Positions 10,841-34,087 of a stretch of 42,500 bases of DNA are shown in pieces. Position numbers and translations under genes: made by a program. The stretch's first letter is position 1. The number at the start of each line of letters is the position of its first letter. The notes under the pieces were generated by a model. The model was given only the letters and a program-made list of their open reading frames with translations, was not told the DNA's origin and ran no database searches. Source of the stretch: Mesostigma viride (lineage: Eukaryota; Streptophyta; Mesostigmatophyceae; Mesostigmatales; Mesostigmataceae); the NCBI GenBank assembly GCA_009746045.1, contig RPFO01001075.1:622501-665000 (forward strand). The letters run 5' to 3'.

Positions 10841-13800
10841 ATGGCTGTCAAAGGCTCGGCGTCCTCGGAAATTCTTCCGTATCTGTCAGTACCAGAGTAT
10901 TTTGGAAATGTAGAGCCCGACGTATATCGCTCTAACGCTCTCCATTCCCACAACTTCACGTTTGTGAGGACGCTTGGGCTGCGCACAGTAGTGTACCTTT
11001 CACCGGAGGTTCCCATCCGCCAAGTGACGCAGTTTTTCGAAGAATGCGGCACTAAGTTTGTAAGTGTCAGAAACTGCTGTGCCTTATCGTTCTAACATGG
11101 CCTTCGCTGGCACCAGCTCCCCCGTGATCCTGCTGAATGCTGTTACTGCGTTTCTACCGCGTGTTCAGTGCCAGCCGCCATTGTCAATCACAACCTATCC
11201 ATCTGTGTCACGTGATGCACTACTGCTAGTTGGTTCCATGCCAAGCACCCGTCAAGCCATGCCATCTACAGTGTCTGGGTGTTAGCACCCTATGCTGCGG
11301 ATTTTGAATGACGAAACTTGGCAGGCCTCTAAGGCTGCCAGGGACCTGATGGAGTCCAGGCAAGCATGCTTGGACAGATGCGGTGAATGGGGGTGCTGGC
11401 TCGTCCAGCACTGCCCACACACGCATGCATGCGTGCGTCCGTTCGTCCGTTCTTTCGTTCATGCACACGGCTGCGTTGGGAGAGTAATGGGGTAGAGACG
11501 GTGGCCCCGCCCATGCCAACAAATTTGAGAATTGGGCGCCGTGGCATGCTGTACCACACGCCACGATGCGCCGCCATTTGCCACCATACGCCACCATTTG
11601 CCACCGTACGTCACCTACCCTGGTGCTCGCTGCGGCCATCGCTACCCTGGTGCCTGCTGCGGCCATCGCGGCCCTGGTGCTTGCTGCGGCCATCGCGGCC
11701 CTGGTGCTTGCTGCGGCCATCGCGGCCCTGGTGCTTGCTGCGGCCATCGCGGCCCTGGTGCTTGCTGTGGCCATCACGGCCCTGGTGCTTGCTGCGGCCA
11801 TCGCGGCCCTGGTGCTTGCTGCGGCCATCGCGGCCCTGGTGCTTGCTGCGGCCATCGCGGCCCTGGTGCTTGCTGCGGCCATCGCGGCCCTGGTGCTTGC
11901 TGCGGCCATCACGGCCCTGGTGCTTGCTGCGGCCATCACGGCCCTGGTGCTTGCTGGGGCCATCGCAGCCCTGGTGCTTGCTGCGGCCATCGCGGCCCTG
12001 GTGCTTGCTGCGGCCATCGCGGCCCTGGTGCTTGCTGCGGCCATCGCGGCCCTGGTGCTTGCTGCGGCCATCACGGCCCTGGTGCTTGCTGCGGCCATCA
12101 TGGCCCTGGTGCTTGCTGGGGCCATCGCAGCCCTGGTGCTTGCTGCGGCCATCGCGGCCCTGGTGCTTGCTGCGGCCATCGCGGGCAGCGTGTCATGGTG
12201 AGCAGCCATGCACAGGCTGCGTGTTGGAGGGCATGCGGGCGGGCGGGCGGGCAGGCGGGCGGGTGTGCGTGCGGGCGGGCGGGCGCGTGGGCGGGCGTAC
12301 ACCCTGCATGCATGGGGTGTGGCCAGGGCAGTCCATACTGCCGCCCGTCACCCCCGATGCCGTACGCGTGTCTCCCATTGCTGCCCACACGCGTGCGGTG
12401 TGGACCATGGGAGCCTGCCTCCGTTGGCCATCCCTCTCCCCCCCGGCCGCTGCCTGCGTGTGCAAGCAGGTGGGGTCGCATTCGCGGCGCCGATGACCCC
12501 ACGCTCTGCACACATTTTGCACACATTCTGCACCCATTCTCCTTGAAATCATCCCACAATGTGCCCGCATCGTCTCATGTGTGTCTGCGCTCACTTTCCC
12601 CCCCCTACCTTTCTCCCCCCCCCTTGTTCCCGCGCCCTTCTCCCCACCCCCCTGTTGTGTGCCCAGATCAATCTAGGCATCCAGCAGTGGAAGCCGTTTG
12701 TCACGTGGCGGCCTATCAGCGAGGAGCTGGTGAAGGAGGGGCTGGAGATCATACTGGATGCGACCAGCCACCCTGTGATGGCCATGTGCAGGTATGGGCA
12801 TGAGGGCCATGATCAGGTACAGGCATAAGGGCCATGGGCAGACGACCTGTGCGTGGGCAGCTCGCGGGTAGCGGGGCATGCAACACATGGGTGTGAGTGT
12901 GTGCGTGTGTACTGGGCAAGGGGTTTTCGAAGACTCTTCTGCTTATCATCTGCTGTCGGTGTTCATTACGGCGCTCTGTTGCCGCCATCCGTCACATTTG
13001 CGTCAGCCAGCTCACACCCGGCCCCCTGTGGTGTCGGTAGCTGCGGGCCACGTGCACCCTGGGACAGGGACCTTGGCTGGGTGCTGACCGGGCAAGCGTG
13101 GCATGCTACACGGCATGGGGCATGGGACGGGAGCATGCCAGCGGTGGTGCAATCGGGCATGCGCGCACATGGGGCATGGGGCATGCAAGCCATGGCAGTT
13201 GGGCGCATGGATCGGACGGAATGGTGACAGCTGGTGGGGACCAGCATGTGTGTGCTGCTGGCGCCTGTGGGCCCTGGTCACCGTACCACACCACAGGGCC
13301 CCCCTGCAGCGAATGAAGTTGTGTTGGCATGTGTGCGCGGCATGGTTGTTCCTGCTGCGTGGGTGCCGCCTGTCGTGCTGGCGCATGCCATCGTGAGAGC
13401 TCCACGCATACACCTTGGCCGCCCTATTTTGTGGGCGTAGTTCCGCACAACCTTGCATAGGCGCTGCAGACCATCCTGCATGCCTGCGCGTGCTGCTGTA
13501 CCTGCATGTCTGCACTTGCGGCCCCATCTGTGCCGTTGCAATTTCTCATCCCAACTTTTGTCGCCTCCGTGCACTGTCCCCCACCACCTGGTGTCAGCTC
13601 GGGCATCCACCAAACAGGCACCCTGGTCGGCTGCCTGCGCAAGCTGCAGCGCTGGAATCTGACGTCCATCATCGAGGAGGTAAGGGGACCCTGTCACGTG
13701 AGAAGTAGCGATGCAGCATTTTTTGCCTTGTCTTGGACGTGGCCGCGTTGCTTGGATCAGCTGGCTGCCACCTGTCCGTAGGAACGCATGCCCTACTCAA

Positions 13801-16800
13801 GATCGTGGTCAACAGGCCACCGATGCAGTAGCGCGGACTGAGGACTTGGGTGTCGTTGTCGCAAACGGCAGAAGCCACCACGCTGGTGGCTGCTAGCTTG
13901 TGTGTTGGGCACTGCGTGTGCCAGCAGCTAGTAGGGTGCACTGTGTTGTTCACACATAGGAGTGGCCGGTTGACACGGGCTACCAGGGCAGGGCAGGGAG
14001 GGTTATGGCCCGCGCGCCCTTTGTGGTAGTCGTCGGCTGCGACCGCGACCGAGCCATGCGCACACGCACACAGACATGCGCACAAACACACACACGCACG
14101 CACGCACGCACACAATACTATACTATAGTGACCACATGCACGCACGCACTCACATACACACAAAGGGGTGGGCGTATCCCCTTGCCTGCCCCCACATGTT
14201 CCCCCTCTGCCTGCGCATGTGGACGCCCCCCCTATGGCTGCGCATGTGGGTGTCCAAGGGCCGCGTCCCAGTGCTTACATCCGCTCGCACGCTCATGCGA
14301 TTCCCTGTCACGTTGCTTGGGCTCTGGACTGGCTGCGGACGGCGGGGTGGGGCGGCACAACCCACCACACTGGCATGGCGTGGCCGGCGCCTGCCTGCCT
14401 GCGGGATGGCTGCCGTGGCGGCGCGTGCGTGTTGCGGTCGCTAGCAGTACCGTCGCTATGCGGGCAGCAAGGCGCGCTTCGCAATGGAACAGTTCGTGGA
14501 GCTCTTTGACGAGGACTTGGTCACGCTACCGCGTGAGCTGCCGCAATGGTTCACCGACCAGATGCGCATGATGGTGCGTGGGGTAGTAGCAATCGTGCTT
14601 CATGATGGTGCATGCTGCGAGCCGCCAACACAGGGAGGGAGAGAACAAAGTGGCGCTTGTACAGTGCCAGCAGGTCCCCGGGTGATGTCTGCTCACGGAA
14701 ACATGCCCTGGCTTTCGCGTGTGCAAGTAGATATCCTCACCGTCATGCGACCAGTGTGGCGGTGCAGGCGCGAGTGGATGCGGCGTGGGGGACCCTACGC
14801 AACCAGATGCAATGTCTCTTTGGGAGCTACGGACGGAATGTGGTGATGGCTGTCCAGTGGTCCCACAACCAGCCTCTAGCATGGGGAGTGGGCTAGCCTC
14901 CTGCTTGGGACCCGCATAGGAGCCATGGGACTCTCTTTCCTGTCTGCGGTGACAGGTCATGCAGTTCATGGGTGGGGTTTTCGGGCGGCTACGGATCATG
15001 TGCTGCGGTGCATGGTAGAACGCCTAGCGTGAGTTGGGGTGGACATGTCGCCAATCATGGGTCAGATGCGCAAGTTCCGGTCAGCTGCCCATGTGGAATG
15101 TATGGACGCTCCTCGGGTACCCCGATCGTATGCCATGGGAGGCGCTTTTGACCTGTACGTGGTCGCCTGTCCAACACTCACCTGGTGATCGCGAGGTCAT
15201 CACGTATTCATCACCTAGTCATCACGTATTCATCACGTATTCATCACGTATTCATCACGTATTCATCACGTAGTCATCACGTAGTCATCACGTAGTCATC
15301 ACGTAGTCATCACGTAGTCATCACGTATTCATCACGTAGTCATCACGTAGTCATCACGTAGTCATCACGTAGTCATCACGTAGTCATCACGTAGTCATCA
15401 CGTAGTCATCACGTAGTCATCACGTAGTCATCACGTAGTCATCACGTAGTCATCACGTAGTCATCACGTAGTCATCACGTAGTCATCACGTAGTCATCAC
15501 GTAGTCATCACGTAGTCATCACGTAGTCATCACGTAGTCATCACGTAGTCATCACGTAGTCATCACGTAGTCATCACGTATTCATCACGTAGTCATCACG
15601 TAGTCATCACGTAGTCATCACGTAGTCATCACGTATTCATCACGTAGTCATCACGTATTCATCACGTAGTCATCACGTAGTCATCACGTAGTCATCACCT
15701 AGTCATCACGTATTCATCACGTAGTCATCACGTAGTCATCACGTAGTCATCACGTAGTCATCACGTATTCATCACGTAGTCATCACGTAGTCATCACGTA
15801 TTCATCACGTATTCATCACGTAGTCATCACGTAGTCATAACGTAGTCATCACGTAGTCATCACGTAGTCATCACGTATTCATCACGTAGTCATCACGTAG
15901 TCATCACGTAGTCATCACGTAGTCATCACGTAGTCATCACGTATTCATCACGTAGTCATCACGTAGTCATCACGTAGTCATCACGTATTCATCACGTAGT
16001 CATCACGTAGTCATCACCTAGTCATCACGTAGTCATCACGTAGTCATCACCTAGTCATCACCTAGTCATCACGTATTCATCACGTAGTCATCACGTATTC
16101 ATCACGTAGTCATCACGTATTCATCACGTAGTCATCACGTATTCATCACCTAGTCATCACGTATTCATCACGTATTCATCACGTATTCATCACCTAGTCA
16201 TCACGTAGTCATCACGTAGTCATCACGCAGTCATCACGTAGTCATCACGTCATCGCGTATCCCGGTACGGTGTTGTGCACTCACCTTGTCATCGCGTATA
16301 CCAGCACTCATGGCCATGTGTACACCTCTGTGTCATGGGCACCTTCGTGCATGATCTCGGGCACATCCTCCCTGTCCGCTCTTTTTGCCATCAGGCGGAG
16401 GAGGAGGAGCTGGCGGCGGCGCTAACGCTGGCGTCGCAGCACCATCCCGCGCTGCCCTCCCCCATGGGGCCCGCAGGGCACAGGCTGCACGAGAGTGAGG
16501 GCAAGGACGAGGATGGGGAGGATGGGGAGAACCGGCTGCTGTACGGCAGCAGCAGTGGCCTCCGTGGAGTTAGCCAGGTGGAAAAGCCGGGGCGTGACGG
16601 GCATGAGCCACAACCAGCTGCCCACGACACGGCAACGGTAGGGGACAGGGGGGGTCTCTTGGGCACAGGAACGGCTGGCGGTGCGATGCCCGATGCTGCC
16701 GCATCCGTCACCAACAGTTCCTCGCGCCCCGCACCCCTGACCTCTGCCCGGTCCACCGGCGGCCAGGTGCCGCCATCCGCGTGGACATCATCCCAGGGTG

Positions 16801-16964
16801 GTCCCGCGGTCAAGCCGCAGCTGTTTCCTGCGCCGTTGCCCTCTGGCCCCGTCCAGTTCCCCCACGCCTACTTTGCGCGTGCGTGCCCCCTGACGACGGA
16901 GCCCCGCTCGTACCGCTACAACCTGATCGGGAAATACCCGCCCACCACGTCCGGCAGTGACTGA
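10841..16964 (+). CDS. SIW14/OCA1-type atypical dual-specificity (tyrosine) phosphatase, five exons
   Basis: Exons are 10841-11059, 12667-12791, 13598-13679, 14448-14573 and 16395-16964; phases close to a 373-aa protein. The start is the ATG at 10841; the frame is open upstream but lacks an ATG in the part I read. Exon 1 has PEYFGNVEPDVYRS and FVRTLGLRTVVYLSPE, the N-terminal signature of the plant/fungal SIW14-OCA family. Exon 2 ends in HPVMAMC, and the exon 2/3 join gives the P-loop CSSGIHQTG (residues 114-122), followed by LVGCLRKLQRWNLTSIIEEY. Exon 4 encodes RYAGSKAR and FDEDLVTLP. The CX5R arginine position (residue 120) is Gln, so normal catalysis is doubtful. Exon 5 adds an unusual low-complexity tail of about 190 residues that starts with acidic AEEEE. 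Family members hydrolyse inositol pyrophosphates or act in stress signalling; the function here is inferred. Introns 1 and 4 carry large tandem arrays. Confidence 0.85.
11618..12184. repeat. 27-bp minisatellite in intron 1 of the OCA1-like gene (about 21 copies)
   Basis: Tandem 27-mers of CCCTGGTGCTTGCTGCGGCC plus ATCGCGG, about 21 copies over 567 bp. The first two copies are the most divergent; scattered single-base variants include CACGG for CGCGG and CTGGGG for CTGCGG. Because 27 is a multiple of three, every frame reads as a 9-residue repeat (for example ALVLAAAIA). This produces long spurious open frames, but the exons on both sides are joined by family homology across it. Confidence 0.95.
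12235..12300. repeat. GCGG-rich simple repeat in intron 1
   Basis: A short imperfect run of GCGGGCGGGCGG-type tetramers lies about 50 bp downstream of the 27-bp minisatellite. Confidence 0.7.
14057..14165. repeat. CA/CACG-rich microsatellite in intron 3 of the OCA1-like gene
   Basis: An imperfect alternating purine-pyrimidine run (CACACGCA, ACGCACGC) of about 100 bp, interrupted by a short TATACTATAG segment. It lies within the intron between exons 3 and 4. Confidence 0.75.
15197..16250. repeat. 11-bp satellite (TCATCACGTAG)n in intron 4 of the OCA1-like gene
   Basis: About 96 tandem copies of TCATCACGTAG over 1054 bp. The common variants are TCATCACGTAT and TCATCACCTAG, with one TCATAACGTAG. 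The array ends about 145 bp before the acceptor of exon 5. The plus strand has TAG in most units, so read-through is impossible in any frame. The unit shows no link to the 14-bp array. Confidence 0.96.
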
Positions 16965-17584
16965 TCACGGCGCCGAGTTTGTTGGGGGGGTCCTAAAGGG
17001 GAGGCGTCGGGTGTGGAGGTGTGGCAGCCCCACCGTCACATGGGACCTCCTTGGTACGTTTTGCTGAGGCAAGGGCGCAAGTTGCAACTTTTGCGTCGTT
17101 GGCACATCAGTTGTGGGGGCTTGGACTTGCATCGAGGCACCATCCAGGATTTGGAACGTGGATTGGCCGGGAGGATCGGTGGTGGGAGGCTACGTGGGCA
17201 TGTCTGCTGCATTGCGCCATTCGGCTACGCGGGTCAGTTTCGTGGCTGCCTTCCCCTTGCTAGTGTCCTCACAATGTCAGGCATGCGCCTACTGGTGACC
17301 AGGTCAAGCAAGCACCGTACAGTGCAAGTTCAACCCATACATGTGTGCCGGCTTTTATTCCCTGATTGAAGTTAGGGAAGTAAAGCTAAATATTTATTTT
17401 TGTACAGTATAATTTTTATGCCAATGTCAGTCTAATAATTTTTATGCCAATGAAACCACTTTAATCTTATGAGAAGACGCACATGCAACATATCAAGGAG
17501 ACAATTAGCGCAGGCCAGGCAACATATGTATGAAGTGATGCATTTGTCTAAATATATGTCTGTAACGTACAGATCTTCGAGTAC
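16965..17584. other. 3' flank of the OCA1-like gene, non-coding
   Basis: Presumed 3' UTR and intergenic DNA, becoming AT-rich after about 17370. An 18-bp direct repeat (ATAATTTTTATGCCAATG) occurs at 17409-17426 and 17435-17452. The first TGTAA I noticed, a possible polyadenylation signal, is at 17561, far from the stop, so the transcript end is uncertain. No exon was seen. Confidence 0.45.
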
Positions 17585-19700
17585 GTCGTGGAGGCCTGCA
17601 CGTGCACGTGCTCAGGACACAGAGACGGCCCATGGTGCATCGCGGATCGATGCCAAGGCCTGCCAGGCACACAACCAGGGCAAGTCCAGATGTGGTACCA
17701 CCTTCACCGGCTCGGCGGCCGGCGGCAGCGCACCCCTCTGGATCGAGCACACGGGGGTATTGCATGCGCGGCGCCGGTCAGCCTTGACCGTTGGTTGGTC
17801 CACAATGTTTAATTTCTTGACGCGGGGGGGCGCGACCACCACTCCACCCTGAGACGGCCGCCTGTCTCGGTGTTGCCGGCCGTGGACCCCCCGCGCCGCC
17901 CGCGGCGCCCTCCTTGGCCGCGGACTACCGAGTCCCCGCCTTGAAGGAGGTCTGCCTTGCCACCAATGACCGGTCGTCGATCCACCCCGTCACTTTGGAG
18001 GAACTGGACGGCGCCCTTGCTATCAAGGCTTGTGGTACGATGCGGCGGTCGGTGCCGACCACCTTTCGGCGGAGCTGCTCAAGACCCCCGACCTCACGGT
18101 ACGGGAGCTTCTGCTGGCGTTCTGCAACCACGTTTTGCTCTTTGATGAGCCTCCCGCCCTCCCCCCGCTGAGTGGCAGACGGCCATCCGAGTCATGCTGT
18201 ACAAGCTAGAAGGGTTCTGTTGCCGACCCCGGTAACTACCGTGGTGTCTAGGCCTCCAGAGCGCTGCGCTGAAGGCCGATGTTCATGCGCATGATGCTGC
18301 ACAGGCTCCGCGCTGCACTGGACCCTCACCTGGGTGAGTCTCAGATGGTTTTCAGTAGTGGTCGTTACACTGTCATGGCAGTCTTTGTCGCGCGCCGGCT
18401 GGTGGACTCCGGGAGAGTGTGCGTCGCATTTGCCCCGATGGTTTCCCGCTGGTCTTCATTTTTGTCGACTAATATGTCAAGGCTTTTGATACGTCGGTCT
18501 TATCACTCAGATTATGGGAGCTCTTTGCATGGGAGCTCTTTGGGCCATCCTGGCTCTGGATCGATCGCGTGCCGCTACCATTTATTGCTGCCATTCGCCG
18601 GCTTTATTATGAGGGTTAATTTACATGCGTCATGCAGTAGTGCGAAGTCACTGCGTAAGGCACCACCCCACCATTCCCCCTTTGAACAGGCCTTCACAAC
18701 GGGGTGTGGCAAGGTTCAATGTGTCATGTCCCCATATATATGTTTGAAATTATTGTCATGGATTACGTCATGGCAGTCCGCCATGCACGTGCGCGATTTG
18801 CGGCTCGGGGTCCGAGCCTGCAGCTTGGACCGTAGCACGGGCGGCGATGGCCATGGCTATCGCCTCTCTGTCCGACCTGATTTACGCGGATGATACCACC
18901 CTCACTAAACGACCCAAGCACATTCAGACCTGCAGCTGGACTTTCTGGGCTTGGAGCCAGGTTCGGGCGGTGGGCCGGGCTGGAGATTAGCGTCAAAACC
19001 GAGGCGGTGGCGATTGGTGTAATTGCCAGTACTTGCCCGCCCCTCCCGCGGCTGCTAGACGGGTCTGAGGTGCACTTTCGTGACCGCTTCAAACTGCATG
19101 CTGCAAGGGTCTGCCCGAGCATGCCTGCTCCCTTACACTGCCGACGATGTGAGCACCCGCATAATGGCCTGGCCTGGGCCAAGCTCCGCTCGCACAAGAC
19201 CTACTGGCACTCGCGAAGGATCTACCGTAGCCGCTACTAGGCGAGGACCGCAAGCAAGTGCTCTTCAAGGTGACTTGGTCCTCATGCACTGTGCTCACTA
19301 CATACGGGGCCGAAGCCTGGATGCTCACGGACCAGCTGAACACGTGGCTGAACGGCATGGTAACCACTGAGGATGCTTTGGCAAGCTTTGAACGTAGTAT
19401 AGGCTTTCATTTCCACACATACACCGGACAGTCCTTGTATTATAAGGGTATGCCCCACATTTCTTATGAGATTAGGAAGGCGTAGATCGAATAGCATTTG
19501 TAGGACATCTTGCCCGATTCAACCAGTCAATTTGTAGACACCGCCCTTGGTCTGGCCAGGCCCCATCCATGCAGCGGCCCCCATTGCCTGAGCCAGGGCG
19601 GCATATTCTGAGTTTTGACATGGCCCGGCCCCTAGGACAACCCCTGAAGGATTGGTTGGTAGACGTACCAGCCATCAACTACAAAGATCCAGCTATCAGC
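17585..19700 (+). pseudogene. Decayed non-LTR retrotransposon (LINE) relic, reverse-transcriptase region
   Basis: Broken plus-strand pieces match the better-preserved minus-strand LINE at 36.5-39.4 kb. The linker is at about 17640-17830 (AKACQAHNQGK against AKACQARNQGK). A pre-RT block follows at about 17940-18170 (EELDGALA). RT blocks are at about 18270-18420 (LRAALDPHLGESQM, then TVMAVFVARRL). The C-terminal part is at about 18890-19450 (LEISVKTEA, LPRLLDGSEV, GAEAWMLTDQL). The YADDTTL region and the A motif (F/DY-KAFD) are damaged. Many frameshifts and stops mean it cannot encode a working enzyme. It is much older than the minus-strand copies. It lies between the phosphatase and NOC3 genes on their strand. 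Confidence 0.85.
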
Positions 19701-20380
19701 TGCTGGGAGACCTCACGGTCTCAGTTCATGCATGCAGTTTGAACACCGGAGGTACATCAATGAGATATGAATTACCAGCGTAGGCCGGACTAAACCCGTC
19801 TAGCCCGCGGGACTACTATAGTTGTCAAGTATGTAGGTAGTCTGGGGCGGTAGCCGCACCGACTAAACTGAATTGACCGCCGGACTACAATATGATGGTC
19901 TGGAACCAGCCGGCCAGCCATCTCAAAACGATCATGTACAGATTAAGTCACTGTTTGACAATGCCGTCCCAAGGGCCAGCCGGCTTTACCGAGTCACTCC
20001 CATGAGTCCGTTCTTCTACATTAGTCCGTGCGGCCGGCGGCGGCGGCCCACGGCCGCGTACATGAAGTGGTACGCAAGGACTGGCGGCGGCGCGCCCGGC
20101 CCCGGCGCGCTGTCAGTAACCAAAGCGGCACGACTGGACCAGCGACGTCTTGCAACAATGGCGAGCAGAATTATTATGGAGCAACTTCAACCTCCGGCAA
20201 CGCTGTGCCCGCAGTAGTCCCGCACGCTCTGCCATGAAAAAAAATTCGCGTACATTTCCCGGTGGGCGGTGACGGCAACCTCGGCAGCTGACATAGCTCG
20301 AGCGACTCTGTTCCCCATGCATCTGTACAGAGCAAGGAATATCGTAGTGGGCTGAGCTATACTTGAGGCCTTTTACTATC
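19701..20380. promoter_or_regulatory. Upstream region of NOC3
   Basis: Non-coding DNA between the LINE relic and the NOC3 start codon, presumably containing the promoter and 5' UTR. It includes GC-rich CGGCGG runs near 20030-20055, an A8 tract near 20237-20244, and a Kozak-like context (ACTATCATGG) at the start. No clear TATA box was recognised. Confidence 0.45.
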
Positions 20381-33273
<12,893 letters not shown>

Positions 33274-33574
33274 CAGTCACATGTGCTGTCAAGCTGAATG
33301 CGTTTGGCATATGTTTTTACCCGAATGATCAAGTAATTTAACATAGAAGTGCACTGTACGTGGATGGGGAAGGGGAAATGCTCACTTTCTTTTGCTCATT
33401 GGTACTCGAGTTTGCTGGCAGGCCGGCCTGAGAATTCCGTGCGTTTGGTATTGCTTGCCCAGCACGTCAGCCTAGCAACCACTAGGGCTTGGGCATGGGC
33501 ATGCCACATGGCCAGTAGATCCAGTGTAAAATCTTACGTTATACGCAACGAGGTCAAGTATAAGGTATATTAAA
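33274..33574. other. 3' flank of NOC3
   Basis: Presumed 3' UTR. A TGTAA at 33525-33529, about 250 bp after the stop, is a candidate polyadenylation signal of the type used by chlorophycean algae. A partial copy of the GGGCATGGGCATGCCAC sequence found in the nearby inverted repeat lies near 33490-33507. No coding sequence was seen. Confidence 0.5.
33525..33529 (+). terminator. Candidate TGTAA polyadenylation signal of NOC3
   Basis: This is the first TGTAA on the sense strand that I found after the NOC3 stop. TGTAA is the established chlorophycean signal; use here is inferred. Confidence 0.4.
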
Positions 33575-33621
33575 TAAGTAAGTACTTGCGTGTCATGCGC
33601 ATGGGCATGCCACGGAGTACT
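33575..33621 (+). repeat. Left arm of a 47-bp inverted repeat
   Basis: Begins TAAGTAAGTACTTGCG and ends CCACGGAGTACT. It matches the reverse complement of 40234-40280 at 45 of 47 positions; both differences are T against C. The arms face inward across 6.7 kb. Confidence 0.85.
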
Positions 33622-33709
33622 ATCCTAATCTCATTAGAAACTAATTAAACGAAAGTTACAATTATCGTCTGCATCATTAAATTATACATTTAAATTATAT
33701 TATAACATG

Positions 33710-34087
33710 ACCGGCTACGCCCGCTTCTCAAGAAGGTTTCAGCCGTGTTCCGCCCGTCTCACGTGTCGAGACTGAACAAGTCTCGAGTGGACACGTGTGT
33801 AGTACTCCTACACACACAGATCTCGAATGATTTATATATCTAGTGCAAAATCCGAATCGCTTGCATCACTCCGGGCCGGAAAGGAGAACTTTTGCGGTTG
33901 GACTGTAGGTGTCAGCTGGCAATGCCTTAGGATCCGAGGAGACGTCCGTCCTATAGTCAGCAAAAGTTGGTGCGAGAGGTCCCCAGTTCGATTCCGGCCT
34001 GGATTCATTTGCAGATCGCGTTTTCCGCGGACCGGCACTGAACGCAAATGGTTTTCACCTTTGCGGCGTGCCAAATCAGAATAACAT
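33710..34087. mobile_element. tRNA-derived SINE-like element
   Basis: The stretch TTGGTGCGAGAGGTCCCC followed by AGTTCGATTCCGG (33968-33998) looks like the 3' half of a proline tRNA: anticodon arm, variable region and T arm with B box GTTCGATTC at 33986-33994. The T stem is mismatched and the 5' half is not recognisable, so it is not a functional tRNA gene. The reverse strand reads NPGRNRTGDLS, a typical mistranslation of tRNA-derived SINEs. Boundaries are uncertain. It abuts the 3' end of a LINE copy. Confidence 0.5.

Noticed and set aside
11226-12803. Several open frames of 200-420 codons through the 27-bp minisatellite on both strands
   Set aside because: They are stop-free only because the unit length is a multiple of three and the unit lacks stops. 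No frame has recognisable domains, and the phosphatase exons join across the region with matching phase.
15197-16250. Repeat protein or CRISPR-like array in the 11-bp satellite
   Set aside because: Units carry stops on the plus strand and have no spacers; the array lies within an intron.
33960-34005. Functional tRNA-Pro gene
   Set aside because: Only the 3' half is recognisable. The T stem is mismatched, and there is no acceptor stem or 5' half.
33832-34074. Minus-strand 80-codon ORF with NPGRNRTGDLS
   Set aside because: This peptide string is a known artefact of translating tRNA-derived SINE sequence, which matches the B-box on the other strand.
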